64,000 nucleotides of DNA from Sva-07 sp963828415 (GCA_963828415.1 CAWHEI010000004.1:159348-223347), one strand, 5' to 3'; counted from the stretch's first letter, positions 1 through 8,384 are shown. Program-made: numbers and translations. The notes: a model not told the origin generated them from the sequence alone.

Positions 1-690
1 ATGGCCGTGACCATCTCGACGGTCGTGGTCGCCATTGCGGCGTACCACTACGTGCGCATCTTCGACTCGTGGGGCGCCGCCTTCGCCTTCACCAACGGTG
101 AGTACATCCAGGTCGCACCGTTCAACGAGGGCTACCGCTACGTCGACTGGCTGATCACGGTGCCGCTGTTGCTCGCCGAGCTGGTGATCGTGCTGAAGCT
201 CGACAAGAGCACGACCCGCAGCCTGCTGGTGCGGCTCACGATCGCGGCCGTGCTGATGATCGGTCTCGGCTGGCCCGGCGAGATCGCCGACCCGGATTCG
301 GCTGCCCGCACGTTCTGGGGCATCGCCTCCACGATCCCGTTCCTCTACATCCTCTACGTGCTCTTCGTGGAGCTCGGCAGGTCGCTCGACCGCCAGAGCC
401 CTCAGGTGCGCAAGCTCGTCGACGCCCTGCGTTACATCATCCTCGCTACGTGGGGCGTGTACCCGATCGCCTACATGCTGCCCAGTCTGATCGACAACCC
501 AGCCACGGCCGAGGTCGCCCGTCAGGTCGGCTACTCGATCGCCGATGTGCTGGCGAAGCCGCTGTTCGGCCTGGTCGTGTTGGCGATTGCGCTCGCCAAA
601 TCCCGTGCCGACGGCTACGGACCGGCCCTCGACGAGGATCCCAACCTCATCGTGCCCGACGACGCCAGCGAACTGGCCGAGAAGGCCTGA
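1..690 (+). CDS. Fenestrated proton-pumping rhodopsin, 5' end outside window
   Basis: This is a microbial rhodopsin that binds retinal and should pump protons out of the cell in light. The window opens inside the gene, so helix A and the true start are missing and the first ATG is probably internal. Numbering from the window start, helix C carries D49, T53 and E60, the DTE pattern of outward proton pumps. H16 matches the proteorhodopsin histidine partner of the acceptor. K186 in helix G (DVLAKPLFG) is the retinal Schiff-base lysine. L57, eight residues after the acceptor, fits green absorption. G107 in helix E aligns with W138 of bacteriorhodopsin, the glycine opening that lets xanthorhodopsin bind a carotenoid antenna. 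The family is certain; antenna use is inferred. Confidence 0.95.
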   Translation: MAVTISTVVVAIAAYHYVRIFDSWGAAFAFTNGEYIQVAPFNEGYRYVDWLITVPLLLAELVIVLKLDKSTTRSLLVRLTIAAVLMIGLGWPGEIADPDSAARTFWGIASTIPFLYILYVLFVELGRSLDRQSPQVRKLVDALRYIILATWGVYPIAYMLPSLIDNPATAEVARQVGYSIADVLAKPLFGLVVLAIALAKSRADGYGPALDEDPNLIVPDDASELAEKA

Positions 691-770
691 CCCTGTTGCA
701 CCGGGCCCGGCGTCGGTCTCCCCGCCGACGCCGGGCCCCTTCCCCGCCACCACCCCGAAAGGTCCGACCG

Positions 771-1271
771 ATGATCGCCTCCACTGCCACGGTGCCGAAC
801 CGTCCGCCCGATTCGATGCTGGACGAACCCTTCCAGCGCTTCGCCGACGCTCCCTTCTTCGCCGAGACGCTCACGCTGTTGCGCTCGGTGCGAGACCACG
901 ACTTCGACACGCTCGCCGAATTGTGCGACGACGACTTCGGCATCGTCGACATCGACCCCGCGGGAACGGCGCGACCGCTCCGTGACCGCGCTCAGTGGGA
1001 GAGCTGGTTCCACGAGCTCTTCTCCACGTTGAACGCCCTGGGCGCCGCGACCGACTCCCGCATCGACAACTACCAAGCAATCGCTTCGGACGACCTGGGG
1101 TACTCGGTGCTCGACTTCACCCAGACGCTCACGGTCGGCGACCACGTTGCGTCGTTCGAGTGCGTCTCCACGATCATCTGGAAGCGCACCGCCGCCGGAT
1201 GGCGTGAAGCACGGTGGCACGCCTCGGTGATCTCCTCCGACGTGCCATCCGAACTGGAGGGTGCGTCGTGA
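771..1271 (+). CDS. SnoaL/NTF2-like protein
   Basis: A 166-residue soluble protein. Its layout (an N-terminal helix with RSVRDHDFDTLAELCDDDF, then a beta-rich part ending in WKRTAAGWREARWHAS) matches the NTF2-like fold used by SnoaL and ketosteroid-isomerase-like proteins. No catalytic residues can be assigned, so neither reaction nor ligand can be named. The ATG at 771 has a purine-rich stretch (GAAAGG) about eight bases upstream. The gene ends inside a GTGA overlap with the downstream WhiB gene, so the two are probably co-translated, perhaps also with the rhodopsin gene 80 bases upstream. Confidence 0.7.
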   Translation: MIASTATVPNRPPDSMLDEPFQRFADAPFFAETLTLLRSVRDHDFDTLAELCDDDFGIVDIDPAGTARPLRDRAQWESWFHELFSTLNALGAATDSRIDNYQAIASDDLGYSVLDFTQTLTVGDHVASFECVSTIIWKRTAAGWREARWHASVISSDVPSELEGAS

Positions 1272-1603
1272 GCGCGGTGGAGATCGACGACCTCGAACTC
1301 CCGCTCCGGCTGCCGCGGGGTGTCGATTGGCAGGAGTACGCCGCCTGCAAGGGCCGACTCGAGCTGTTCTTCGGCAAGGTCGCCGAGCGCCCGCAGATGC
1401 GGGCCCGGCGCGAGGCCAAGGCGCAGAAGCTGTGCGATGCCTGCGTGGTCCGGCAACCATGTCGGCAATTCGCTCGCGACAACCGCGAGTACGGATTCTG
1501 GGGCGGCGAGAACGAGGAGGAGCGTCACCTCGCCGGCTACGAGCTGACCGCCCCGATCGGCGTGCGTGTCCGGCTCGCCCGCGAGGAGTCGGCCGCGGGC
1601 TGA
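1268..1603 (+). CDS. WhiB-family iron-sulfur transcription regulator
   Basis: A WhiB-like protein of 111 residues, a family restricted to actinobacteria and their phages. Four cysteines, C27, C56, C59 and C65, are in the C-Xn-C-X2-C-X5-C arrangement that holds a [4Fe-4S] cluster. They are followed by the GFWGG turn and a basic C-terminal tail (RVRLAREES) that usually contacts DNA or the sigma factor. The start is taken as GTG 1268, inside the stop codon of the preceding gene, because a longer reading would extend over that gene. Such proteins typically sense redox state or nitric oxide and bind the principal sigma factor. Which WhiB subgroup it belongs to cannot be decided here. Confidence 0.92.
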   Translation: MSAVEIDDLELPLRLPRGVDWQEYAACKGRLELFFGKVAERPQMRARREAKAQKLCDACVVRQPCRQFARDNREYGFWGGENEEERHLAGYELTAPIGVRVRLAREESAAG

Positions 1604-1680
1604 CCGCCAGTGCGTCGCGGCACCGTCCACCGGGGTTGCACCTGGGGTCCGACCCCTGATGCAACACCTGGCAGAATTCG

Positions 1681-2568
1681 GTGATGGGGACAGATCATCG
1701 GTTGACGACGCGACAGATGGCCGAGTTCGTGGCCAACGGGTTCATCCGGTTCGACGCGATCGTGCCGACCGACGTCAACGAACGCGGCATCGAGGAGATG
1801 CGGCGACTCGAACTCGAACGGTTCGCTCCGGAGGGACTCAAGCCACCGCACACCGGCACGCCGCTCGACGAGTGCTATCCGGCGCCGTCGGCGATCGGCG
1901 AGTATCTCCGCCTGCCGCAGATCCGCGGCATCATCGAGTCGTTCGTGGGCCCGAGCCCGACGTTCGACCACGACTTCACCCACCACATCCAGCCGCACGC
2001 GACCTACACCCAGCCGCTGCACGTCGACGCCGTCACCGATTCGCCGGACACCACCTTCGATGTCCAGCTGTTCTGGTACCCACACGACGTGGCACCCGGC
2101 GAGGGCGGCACTCGCTTCGTTCCCGGCAGCCACCTCCGCCGCGTCCGTTCGTCGGGGCTCGACCGATATCAGCACATCGCCGGCGAGAAGCAGTTCGCCG
2201 GGCCGGCAGGCACCGTTGTCGTGTTCCATCACGGGTTGTGGCATGCGGGCCAACCCAACCACGGCGACGCCGACCGGTGGATGCACAAGGTGCGCCTGAA
2301 CCCGACGGTGCCGCAGGTCCGGCTCTGGAACACCGACGACCTCGCGGAACTCCAGAACCCGCCGTCCGACCATGTCTTCGCCCGGATGCTCCCCGACAGC
2401 GTGGCGCAGATCCTACGAACGATGCACCCGTGGATGAGCATCACCGACTACCGCAACGAACAGATCCAACGCGCCAAGCTCTGGCGCTACCTCACCGGCG
2501 ACGACACCTACGACGTCGATCACTACCTGACTCGGCTCGAAGGTCGAGCGGCCCTGGTCGGATCGTGA
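1681..2568 (+). CDS. Phytanoyl-CoA dioxygenase (PhyH) family protein
   Basis: An Fe(II)/2-oxoglutarate oxygenase of about 295 residues. The iron triad is visible as H114-x-D116 (LHVDAV) and H188 (LWHAGQ). Between them is the conserved GEGGTRFVPGSH segment, and an arginine follows in KVRLNP, in the place that usually binds 2-oxoglutarate. The substrate is unknown: the family includes fatty-acyl-CoA hydroxylases as well as natural-product and ectoine hydroxylases. GTG 1681 and ATG 1684 are adjacent possible starts and neither has a strong ribosome site. The stop overlaps the GTG of the next small gene, so the two are likely translated together. Confidence 0.85.
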   Translation: MMGTDHRLTTRQMAEFVANGFIRFDAIVPTDVNERGIEEMRRLELERFAPEGLKPPHTGTPLDECYPAPSAIGEYLRLPQIRGIIESFVGPSPTFDHDFTHHIQPHATYTQPLHVDAVTDSPDTTFDVQLFWYPHDVAPGEGGTRFVPGSHLRRVRSSGLDRYQHIAGEKQFAGPAGTVVVFHHGLWHAGQPNHGDADRWMHKVRLNPTVPQVRLWNTDDLAELQNPPSDHVFARMLPDSVAQILRTMHPWMSITDYRNEQIQRAKLWRYLTGDDTYDVDHYLTRLEGRAALVGS

Positions 2569-2834
2569 CGCAGCGTCAGCAGATCCTGTACCTGTGGGCC
2601 AACGGCTCCGCCCTCGATTCGGGCACGGTGGGCTGGGCGTTCCACGACGGCACCGACGGTTCCGGACCGTCACTCCCCGACTCGAAGCCGCCCTACGCAA
2701 ACGGCGTGGCGGCGCTGCGAGACGGCTGGATGCTGCTGCAGGCGTCGCAGCTCACCGCGCCACTGCCTGGCAACGAACACCTCAACGACTACCTCGAATA
2801 CGAGTTCGTGTTCGAGCGTCGGATCGACGACTGA
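2565..2834 (+). CDS. Small conserved-looking protein coupled to PhyH
   Basis: An 89-residue soluble protein of unrecognised function. It starts at GTG 2565, whose last two bases form the start of the PhyH stop codon (GTGA), which argues for translational coupling. The protein has no signal peptide or membrane segment and is rich in Gly, Asp and aromatic residues (LYLWANGSALDSGTVGWAFH, later NDYLEYEFVFER). Codon use is strongly GC3-biased like its neighbours, supporting a real gene. The coupling suggests it supports the dioxygenase, but nothing in the sequence shows how. Confidence 0.7.
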   Translation: MTQRQQILYLWANGSALDSGTVGWAFHDGTDGSGPSLPDSKPPYANGVAALRDGWMLLQASQLTAPLPGNEHLNDYLEYEFVFERRIDD

Positions 2835-2855
2835 CCGACGGGATCACGCCGCCGG

Positions 2856-3461
2856 TCACACTGCTCGGAACCGAGCGGTGTACTCCCAGAACCACCCCCG
2901 AACGATGTCGAGTTGGAAGCCGTTCGGTTCCACGAGGGCCTGCAGCTCGGGCCGGGAGATGAAGTCGCCATCGCGTCGGCTCTCGGCGAAGAGAGCGACG
3001 CCGCCCGGGCGGAGCACACGGCGACATTCCGACAGACAACGCTGCCGCTCAGGTACCTCGCCGAGCATCAGCACGACGAGGACTGCGTCGAACTGCTCCG
3101 CGCGGAACGGCAGGCTGATCGCATCGAGCTGAACCGTCGATGCTCGCTCGTGACCCGACAGCCGTTCGCGGGCGAGATCGAGCATCGCATGTTGGAGGTC
3201 GCCCAGCACTGCCTGACCCTGCGGGACTGCACCGGCAAGCGCCGGGCTGAAGTACCCAGGTCCACAGCCGATCTCGAGCACTCGCGCCGTGCTGGCGAGA
3301 CCGATCTTGTCGACCACCCTGCTCGGAGGCTGCACGAGGCGGCGGGCCGGGTTCAGCAGCGATCGCGCCTTGGACGCGGGGAAGACCTTGCCGCGACGTA
3401 CGCCGAACTCAGTGCTCACGGACCCAGCGTCGCAGACGTCCACCCTCCGCGCATGGACCAT
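2856..3461 (-). CDS. Class I SAM-dependent methyltransferase
   Basis: A methyltransferase of about 201 residues with a Rossmann SAM-binding core: motif I VLEIGCGPGYFSP, an acidic motif II (LGDLQHAML), and the RVLRPGGVALFAE strand-loop typical of UbiE/Methyltransf_11 proteins. The acceptor substrate is unknown. Start ATG 3461 is chosen because it shares a base with the stop of the upstream gene (TGATG), giving translational coupling; GTG 3419 is the alternative. The gene converges on the small gene ending at 2834, with only about 20 bases between stops. Confidence 0.85.
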   Translation of the reverse strand: MVHARRVDVCDAGSVSTEFGVRRGKVFPASKARSLLNPARRLVQPPSRVVDKIGLASTARVLEIGCGPGYFSPALAGAVPQGQAVLGDLQHAMLDLARERLSGHERASTVQLDAISLPFRAEQFDAVLVVLMLGEVPERQRCLSECRRVLRPGGVALFAESRRDGDFISRPELQALVEPNGFQLDIVRGWFWEYTARFRAV

Positions 3462-3979
3462 CACACCGTTGTGGGGCCCTCCGCTCGCAGTCGATCGACC
3501 GCCTGCATGGCGTCGCGGAGTTCCGACAACCAGTCGCCGGTGTGCTGGCCGACGAGGCGGACGCACCAGGCGAGGGCGTCCGCACGTGAGCGGGCGACGT
3601 TGGCCGCGACGAGTGTGTCGAGCACCATTCGTTCGGGCTGACGGAGGCGGGTCATCACCGGCACGGCCAGGTGCGTGAACAACTCAGTACGGTCGCCGAT
3701 CCTGATGCCCCAGGCGACCTTGCGCTCGAAGCGATGCTCTGCTTCACGGGCCACCTGCATCCGGGCATCGCGAGTGTCCTCACGGAAACCGGAAGCCCGC
3801 CCTGCAATGGCTTCCGCGCGGTCGGTGTCGGAGGCATCATCTGCGAGTTCGGGTTCGGAGACGGTGAGCAGGATCGTGATCTCGTCGCGGTCGATGGTGA
3901 TCTCGGCGGGGGTCGATGTCCAGGTGTCGGGGAGGCGGCCGTGCAGCCAGGCGGCGATGGAGGAATCAGTCGATGTCAT
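3461..3979 (-). CDS. Uncharacterised actinobacterial protein
   Basis: A 172-residue soluble protein that I do not recognise. It has no signal peptide or membrane segment. The middle is highly charged (DTDRAEAIAGRASGFREDTRDARMQVAREAEHRF is helix-like) and the C-terminal half contains hydrophobic helices around LAVPVMTRLRQPERMVLDTLV and ARSRADALAWCVRLV. It is translationally coupled to the methyltransferase downstream through a TGATG junction. The start at 3979 faces an AT-rich divergent promoter region shared with the F420 reductase gene at 4060. Confidence 0.65.
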   Translation of the reverse strand: MTSTDSSIAAWLHGRLPDTWTSTPAEITIDRDEITILLTVSEPELADDASDTDRAEAIAGRASGFREDTRDARMQVAREAEHRFERKVAWGIRIGDRTELFTHLAVPVMTRLRQPERMVLDTLVAANVARSRADALAWCVRLVGQHTGDWLSELRDAMQAVDRLRAEGPTTV

Positions 3980-4059
3980 GGCTCGACCCTACAGGATTAA
4001 TTACATGATTACAATGCAAGTTTCGTTTGTGTTCGCAAGCAACCTGGTAGGATCGTCCC

Positions 4060-4467
4060 ATGAACGATTGGAACGCCCAGATCATCGCCGAGTTCCGCGC
4101 CAACGGCGGCAAGGCCGCTCAATTCGGCGATGCCCCGCTCGTCATCCTGCACACGATCGGCGCCAAGTCCGGCGAGCTGCGCGAGACGCCGCTGGTCGCG
4201 CTCGTCGAGGGCGACGACCTGTACGTGTTCGCCTCCAAGGGCGGCGCTCCCGACAACCCGGACTGGTACTACAACCTCAAGGCACACCCGCAGATCACCG
4301 TCGAGTACGGCACCGAGACGTTCACCGCCGACGTGACGGAACTCCCCGAGGACGAGGGCCAGGCGAAGCTGCGTTCCCAGGCGGAGCTGATGCCCCAGTT
4401 CGGCGACTACGTCACGTCCGCTGCGCCACGAATCATCCCCGCGTTCCACGTCGCCCGCGTCGCCTGA
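4060..4467 (+). CDS. F420H2-dependent (DDN-like) nitroreductase/quinone reductase
   Basis: A 135-residue split-beta-barrel protein of the deazaflavin-dependent nitroreductase (DDN, PF04075-type) family. Recognisable segments are LVILHTIGAKSGELRETPL near residue 30, the KGGAPDNPDWYYNLKAHP loop near residue 65 that contacts coenzyme F420, and a C-terminal FHVAR. The family uses reduced F420 to reduce quinones or nitro compounds. F420 use also fits the LLM-class enzyme at 48.5 kb. The ATG has little leader and lies in the AT-rich stretch between two divergent genes, so a leaderless or near-leaderless transcript is possible. Confidence 0.9.
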   Translation: MNDWNAQIIAEFRANGGKAAQFGDAPLVILHTIGAKSGELRETPLVALVEGDDLYVFASKGGAPDNPDWYYNLKAHPQITVEYGTETFTADVTELPEDEGQAKLRSQAELMPQFGDYVTSAAPRIIPAFHVARVA

Positions 4468-4489
4468 CCCGCACTTCCCGTTCGCCAGC

Positions 4490-4588
4490 GATGAGCGAAA
4501 CCGCCGTATACGGTCGGTTCGCTCACCGCAGACCGATTCGCGCGAGTTCCGATGAGCGAAACCGCCGTATTCGGTCGGTTCGCTCATC
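4490..4588. repeat. Two tandem hairpin repeats between convergent genes
   Basis: Two 38-base copies at 4490-4527 and 4551-4588 differ at only two or three positions. Each begins GATGAGCGAAACCGCC and ends GGTCGGTTCGCTCA(T/C)C, so each can fold into a hairpin with about 12 paired bases. They lie between the stops of the converging F420 reductase and ferredoxin genes. They could be a bidirectional terminator or REP-like palindromes. There is no strong T-tract, so a repeat-element reading is equally good. Confidence 0.8.
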
Positions 4589-4606
4589 GCGGGGTGGGTT
4601 GACGCC

Positions 4607-4930
4607 CTACGTCGCGCGGGTGATGCGGCGGCGGGCTTTGGCTCGTTTCGAGCCGGACAGGACCCGTTTGCGCAGGCGTGGCGTCAGGTCGGCGCCCTCG
4701 GTGACGTGATCGACGACGTCGAGCGCCAGCGCGCGGTTGTTGACCCGTTCGATCACCACCGGCGCATCGCTTCGCACGCCCAACACCACGACCGGGCCAT
4801 CACACACGTCGAGGCAGGCAAGCTCGCGCACGCTGCCACAGCGTCGTAACTCGCGCTCGGTGGTCCGAAAGCCGTCCGCCTTGCGACAGTCCTTGCCCGT
4901 GCACAGACCGATGTCGGCTGCCTTCGCCAT
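4607..4930 (-). CDS. Thioredoxin-like [2Fe-2S] ferredoxin
   Basis: A 107-residue protein with the pattern of thioredoxin-fold (2Fe-2S) ferredoxins: CTGKDCRK near residue 9 and ACLDVCDGPVVVLG near residue 38 provide the four cysteines. A basic C-terminal tail (RLRKRVLSGSKRAKARRR) follows. Such proteins carry single electrons between redox enzymes. It lies 18 bases downstream of the bacterioferritin gene on the same strand. A role in reducing or releasing stored iron, as Bfd does elsewhere, is a reasonable guess but not shown by sequence. Confidence 0.85.
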   Translation of the reverse strand: MAKAADIGLCTGKDCRKADGFRTTERELRRCGSVRELACLDVCDGPVVVLGVRSDAPVVIERVNNRALALDVVDHVTEGADLTPRLRKRVLSGSKRAKARRRITRAT

Positions 4931-4948
4931 GACCGTGATGGTTCCTGC

Positions 4949-5392
4949 TCAGTCGATGGAGTAGTCGCGCAGGAGCTTGTTCATCTCGATCACGTGGAGT
5001 TCCTCCTGGCCGATCTGGCCGCGGGCGTACTCCTCGAGATAGATCGACTTGCCCTCGGTCAGCCCCAACAGCTGGCGGTAGAGGTCGAGCGCGCGCCGCT
5101 CGTGACCGATCGACTCCTTGAGGATTGCTTCGATCGCGTGGTCGTGCGACTCGTCGATCTCCGCAATTCCCTGTTCGGGGTGCCCGCCGAGGCCGGTGAG
5201 GATCTCGCCGGCCTGTTGGGCGTGCAGCAGCGATTCAGCGGCTTGCGCCTTCATGAAGTCGACCAGCGGCAACCGGTTCGGGCCGGTGATCACCAGCGAG
5301 TAGTGGGTGTAGCGCACCACACCGGACAGCTCGGCCTTGAGGATCTCGTTGAGGACCGGATTGACGGATTCGGTGTCGATGATGGCGTGCAC
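4949..5392 (-). CDS. Bacterioferritin-like protein
   Basis: A 147-residue four-helix ferritin-like protein. Helix A holds LNEILKAELSGVVRYTHYS with the di-iron glutamate. The next helix has AAESLLHAQQAGEIL (the E-x2-H type ligand set), and the last helices carry EAILKESIGHERRALDLYRQLL and GQIGQEELHVIEMNKLL, repeating the E...H pattern. The family stores iron or protects DNA from peroxide and oxidises Fe(II) at the di-iron site. The length is slightly below classical bacterioferritin. It is followed by a ferredoxin and preceded by the PII-like gene. Confidence 0.88.
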   Translation of the reverse strand: MHAIIDTESVNPVLNEILKAELSGVVRYTHYSLVITGPNRLPLVDFMKAQAAESLLHAQQAGEILTGLGGHPEQGIAEIDESHDHAIEAILKESIGHERRALDLYRQLLGLTEGKSIYLEEYARGQIGQEELHVIEMNKLLRDYSID

Positions 5393-5425
5393 GGTGTCAG
5401 TCTCGCAGCGAATCGGCTGAACGCA

Positions 5426-5752
5426 TCAGGTGAAGTAGTCGGGTCGACTCACGTGGACTTCACTGACGAAGAACACGCCGCTGCGGTTCTCCAAGAGGCG
5501 GCGAATGCCGGCGATCAGACCCTCGGCGCGATCGATCGGCACGACGGTGATCAGCATCGACAGGCTGGCACGATCGTTGAACAGCAGTCGACCGTGGTGG
5601 TGTCCACCGTGCCCGAAACCGGACAGGCCGGTGACTGCGGTGTAGCCGGTCGAGCCGGCGTCGAGGAAGAGATCACGCACGGCGGGCACGTCGTCGCCGT
5701 CGACGACGACTTCGATCTTGGCCATGGCGGGAAGGTCGGTCCAGGTGGTCAT
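5426..5752 (-). CDS. PII-like regulator associated with DabA
   Basis: A 108-residue protein with the ferredoxin-like PII fold: KIEVVVDGDDVPAVRDLFLDAG, a Gly/His-rich T-loop-like segment (SGFGHGGHHHGRLLF), then SLSMLITVVPIDRAEGLIAGIRRLL. PII-like proteins of this kind sit beside inorganic-carbon transporters and are thought to bind nucleotide or bicarbonate and adjust transport. ATG 5752 is chosen over ATG 5764 because GGAG lies about six bases upstream of it. The gene begins 13 bases after the DabA stop, so it belongs to the same transcript. Confidence 0.82.
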   Translation of the reverse strand: MTTWTDLPAMAKIEVVVDGDDVPAVRDLFLDAGSTGYTAVTGLSGFGHGGHHHGRLLFNDRASLSMLITVVPIDRAEGLIAGIRRLLENRSGVFFVSEVHVSRPDYFT

Positions 5753-5765
5753 GGGTGTCTCCATT

Positions 5766-8384
5766 TCAGATCGACAGAGGCGTCGAGAGGTCGGCGGTGG
5801 CGAGGGACGTGCGGTGATCGGTCATCGAGTCGCCGGCGAGATGCCAGGGCTCCCAGCCGCCGCTCGGTGTGCGCAACGACCACGCATCGTTGTCGCTGGC
5901 ACGGGCCACGACGTGGATCCACTCGCCTTCGACCAACTGCCGCAGACCGCTGTTGCGCAGGATGATCCCTTCGATGCGATCGAGCGGAGCCTGGACGACG
6001 GCGAGGATGCGGAGCGGATCGTGAGCGCGTTGCTCGCCGAGCATGACCGACTGCATCGGAAGACCGACCGCGAGATCGCCGGACTGGCCGACGACGACGC
6101 CGATGCCACCGACCGGGTTGTGCAGCATCTTGTCGCCGGCGCCGAAGATCTCGGGCTCGACGGTCGAGAAGTAGTACTGCGACGAGATCCACTGTGCGAC
6201 GACGAGCGGCGCCGTCATGATCGTCTCGAGTGCCACACCGTCCGGGTCGCGCTCGGCCACGTAGCTGTGGAGGAACGAACGGCCGCGCAGGTCGTGTTCG
6301 GCGGTCATCGATCGGGGACCGATGATGAAGGCGCCGTTGCCGGCGAGTCCCCATTCGGGTCGCACCTGCGCCCAGTCGCGCCCGCGGTCGCGAACCCGTG
6401 CGACGCTGCCCGGCAGGCGCTGAGCCCGGTCGAGCGCGTTGCGCTCACCGGCGACGTCGAGATCACGTTGCAGCGCCTCGACCGCTGTCCGCGCGGCCGC
6501 CGGAATGGTGTCGCGATCGAAGATCGTCACGACGTCGGCCGCCGTGTCGTGCTCGGCGGCGACGAACCAGGTGTCGGCCGGGATCGGGATGCCGCGCTCG
6601 ACGAGCCCAGCGCGCACCTCGACATCGTTGAGGATCGCCACCGCGATCCTCGCGCTTGCGCCACCCGGCGCACCGCCGCACGCACCGCAGTCGAGCGACG
6701 AGGCGTGCGGATTGTTCGTGGTCTCGCTGCCGTGACCGCACAACACCACGACCTGGGCGAACTCGGCCATGCCGATCGTGGTGACGATCGCCTCGGCGAA
6801 CAGCGTGCGCTCCTCCAACGAGAGCCCGGAGTGCTGGCTGGCACCTGCGAACTCATCGACGACCGGCGCGGTGCGCGGGGCGGCGCCGAATGGTTTCCAC
6901 CACGGGCGCTTGGCGGTGCCGCTGGTGTCGAGCGAGGTTCGTGGCGGCGCAAGGGTGCGCGCGGCGGCGACCGGGCCGGCGAACCAGCCGGCGGACTCGG
7001 CGAGTGCGAAGGGCGATGCGATCCCACCTTTCGCCGCGTAGAAGGCGTCGTGCAGGCCGGCGGTTGCCGAGCACGCCGACAGGTAGCCGGCGGCCGCACT
7101 GTCGGACGGGTCGACGGCGACTTCGGCGATCTCGTGGCGTGGCGACACCAGCACCGGGCACCGGGCCTGAGCCACGGGCGAACCCAACGGTCGCCAACGC
7201 ACCGGCACGCCGAAGAACCCGGCGAAGCCGTAGGTCTCGTACGCGCCGAGCGCTTCGAGTTGGCGACGGAATCCCTCCGAACGAACATCGATGCAGAAGA
7301 CGAGCTGCGCGTCGGGGCGGGCAGTGGCTGGTGCGGCCACGGGCCCGGTGAGTCGGGCGAGCAGCCGGTCGCGGAAGTTCCATTCGTGCGCTGCGAGCCA
7401 GATGGCCACTCGGTCATCGTCGTCGATCGGGCCGAGCAACTCGGCGATCGCCTCACGTTGATCGCCGCCGACGGCCGCAATCGCTGCGTCGACGCGCCGC
7501 TCGAGGCGAGCCGCTGCGCTGTCGGGCGCGGCGGGGTCGTCGGGCCCGGACAGATCGAGCTGTTCGGGGGCGAGGTGGTCCATCGCGGCGCGGACCGCAG
7601 CCAGGTCCAGCATGCGCAAGCGCATTCCCTCACGATCTTCCGGTGCCCACTGGTCGCACCATCGTGCGAATCCCGCCCAACCGGGGGTGCGCAGGATCCA
7701 GGTCCGCAGCGCCGCGATGCGAGCGCCGTCGGAGATGTCCCGTGTGCGCAGGACCAGGTCGAGCAGTTCGGCGGGGTCGTCGGGGAGCGTCGCGAGCCGA
7801 GCGTGGGCGTCGCGTCCGATCACGGTGGCAAGGCGCCGGTCGGAGCCGGCGACGGCGAGCCAGGCGCGGTAGAAGCCGTGAGTGCGGTCCGGCATCTGCC
7901 ACGGCGTGTGTGTCTCGTCGACGAACGCTGCGCACCATCCCGTCATGATCTCGTCGAGTGCGTCGGCGACCGTTGCGGTCCGACGCGGCGGGAGGGGTTC
8001 GGCCACCGGTCCGTGCAGAAGATCCCAACGCACGAGCTCGACCGGGTCCATCCGAATGCCACCGACGTCGAGCGGCTGGCGATCGCCGAGCGAAGGATCG
8101 TGGCGAAGGATCGCCCGATCGAGGTCGGCGTCGGTCACGGTGCCGCGGGCGTGCTCGGCGCGGTAGGCCTCGAGCGGCAAGTGCGTGCGAGCGCCGAACC
8201 AGCCGCGAGCGGCGGCGGTGGCGTCGGCGAAGGCCAGGTCGGTGAGGCCGCCCAGCGGGTTCACCGCGACGAACGCCGTCAATGGCCAGTACGGGGCGGC
8301 TATCGAGCCGGCAGTCGAGACGTCGGCGACGAGACGGCTACGGTCGCTGGCGGAGAGCGCCGAAGGAGCGAGCTGGGTGGTCAT
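5766..8384 (-). CDS. dabA: Inorganic carbon transporter subunit DabA (DUF2309)
   Basis: An 872-residue DabA protein, the carbonic-anhydrase-like cytoplasmic subunit of the DAB pump that turns CO2 into trapped bicarbonate using the proton gradient. The zinc-site residues are all present: C364 and D366 in LVFCIDVRSEG, and H551 and C566 in LCGHGSETTN and SLDCGACGG. The H-to-C spacing of 15 equals that of the studied Halothiobacillus protein (H524, C539). The ATG at 8384 follows a purine-rich leader. It is encoded downstream of dabB and upstream of the PII-like gene. Confidence 0.95.
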   Translation of the reverse strand: MTTQLAPSALSASDRSRLVADVSTAGSIAAPYWPLTAFVAVNPLGGLTDLAFADATAAARGWFGARTHLPLEAYRAEHARGTVTDADLDRAILRHDPSLGDRQPLDVGGIRMDPVELVRWDLLHGPVAEPLPPRRTATVADALDEIMTGWCAAFVDETHTPWQMPDRTHGFYRAWLAVAGSDRRLATVIGRDAHARLATLPDDPAELLDLVLRTRDISDGARIAALRTWILRTPGWAGFARWCDQWAPEDREGMRLRMLDLAAVRAAMDHLAPEQLDLSGPDDPAAPDSAAARLERRVDAAIAAVGGDQREAIAELLGPIDDDDRVAIWLAAHEWNFRDRLLARLTGPVAAPATARPDAQLVFCIDVRSEGFRRQLEALGAYETYGFAGFFGVPVRWRPLGSPVAQARCPVLVSPRHEIAEVAVDPSDSAAAGYLSACSATAGLHDAFYAAKGGIASPFALAESAGWFAGPVAAARTLAPPRTSLDTSGTAKRPWWKPFGAAPRTAPVVDEFAGASQHSGLSLEERTLFAEAIVTTIGMAEFAQVVVLCGHGSETTNNPHASSLDCGACGGAPGGASARIAVAILNDVEVRAGLVERGIPIPADTWFVAAEHDTAADVVTIFDRDTIPAAARTAVEALQRDLDVAGERNALDRAQRLPGSVARVRDRGRDWAQVRPEWGLAGNGAFIIGPRSMTAEHDLRGRSFLHSYVAERDPDGVALETIMTAPLVVAQWISSQYYFSTVEPEIFGAGDKMLHNPVGGIGVVVGQSGDLAVGLPMQSVMLGEQRAHDPLRILAVVQAPLDRIEGIILRNSGLRQLVEGEWIHVVARASDNDAWSLRTPSGGWEPWHLAGDSMTDHRTSLATADLSTPLSI

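Noticed and set aside
4490..4588. CRISPR array.
   Set aside because: Only two copies with a 23-base spacer, each copy itself a hairpin, and no cas genes.
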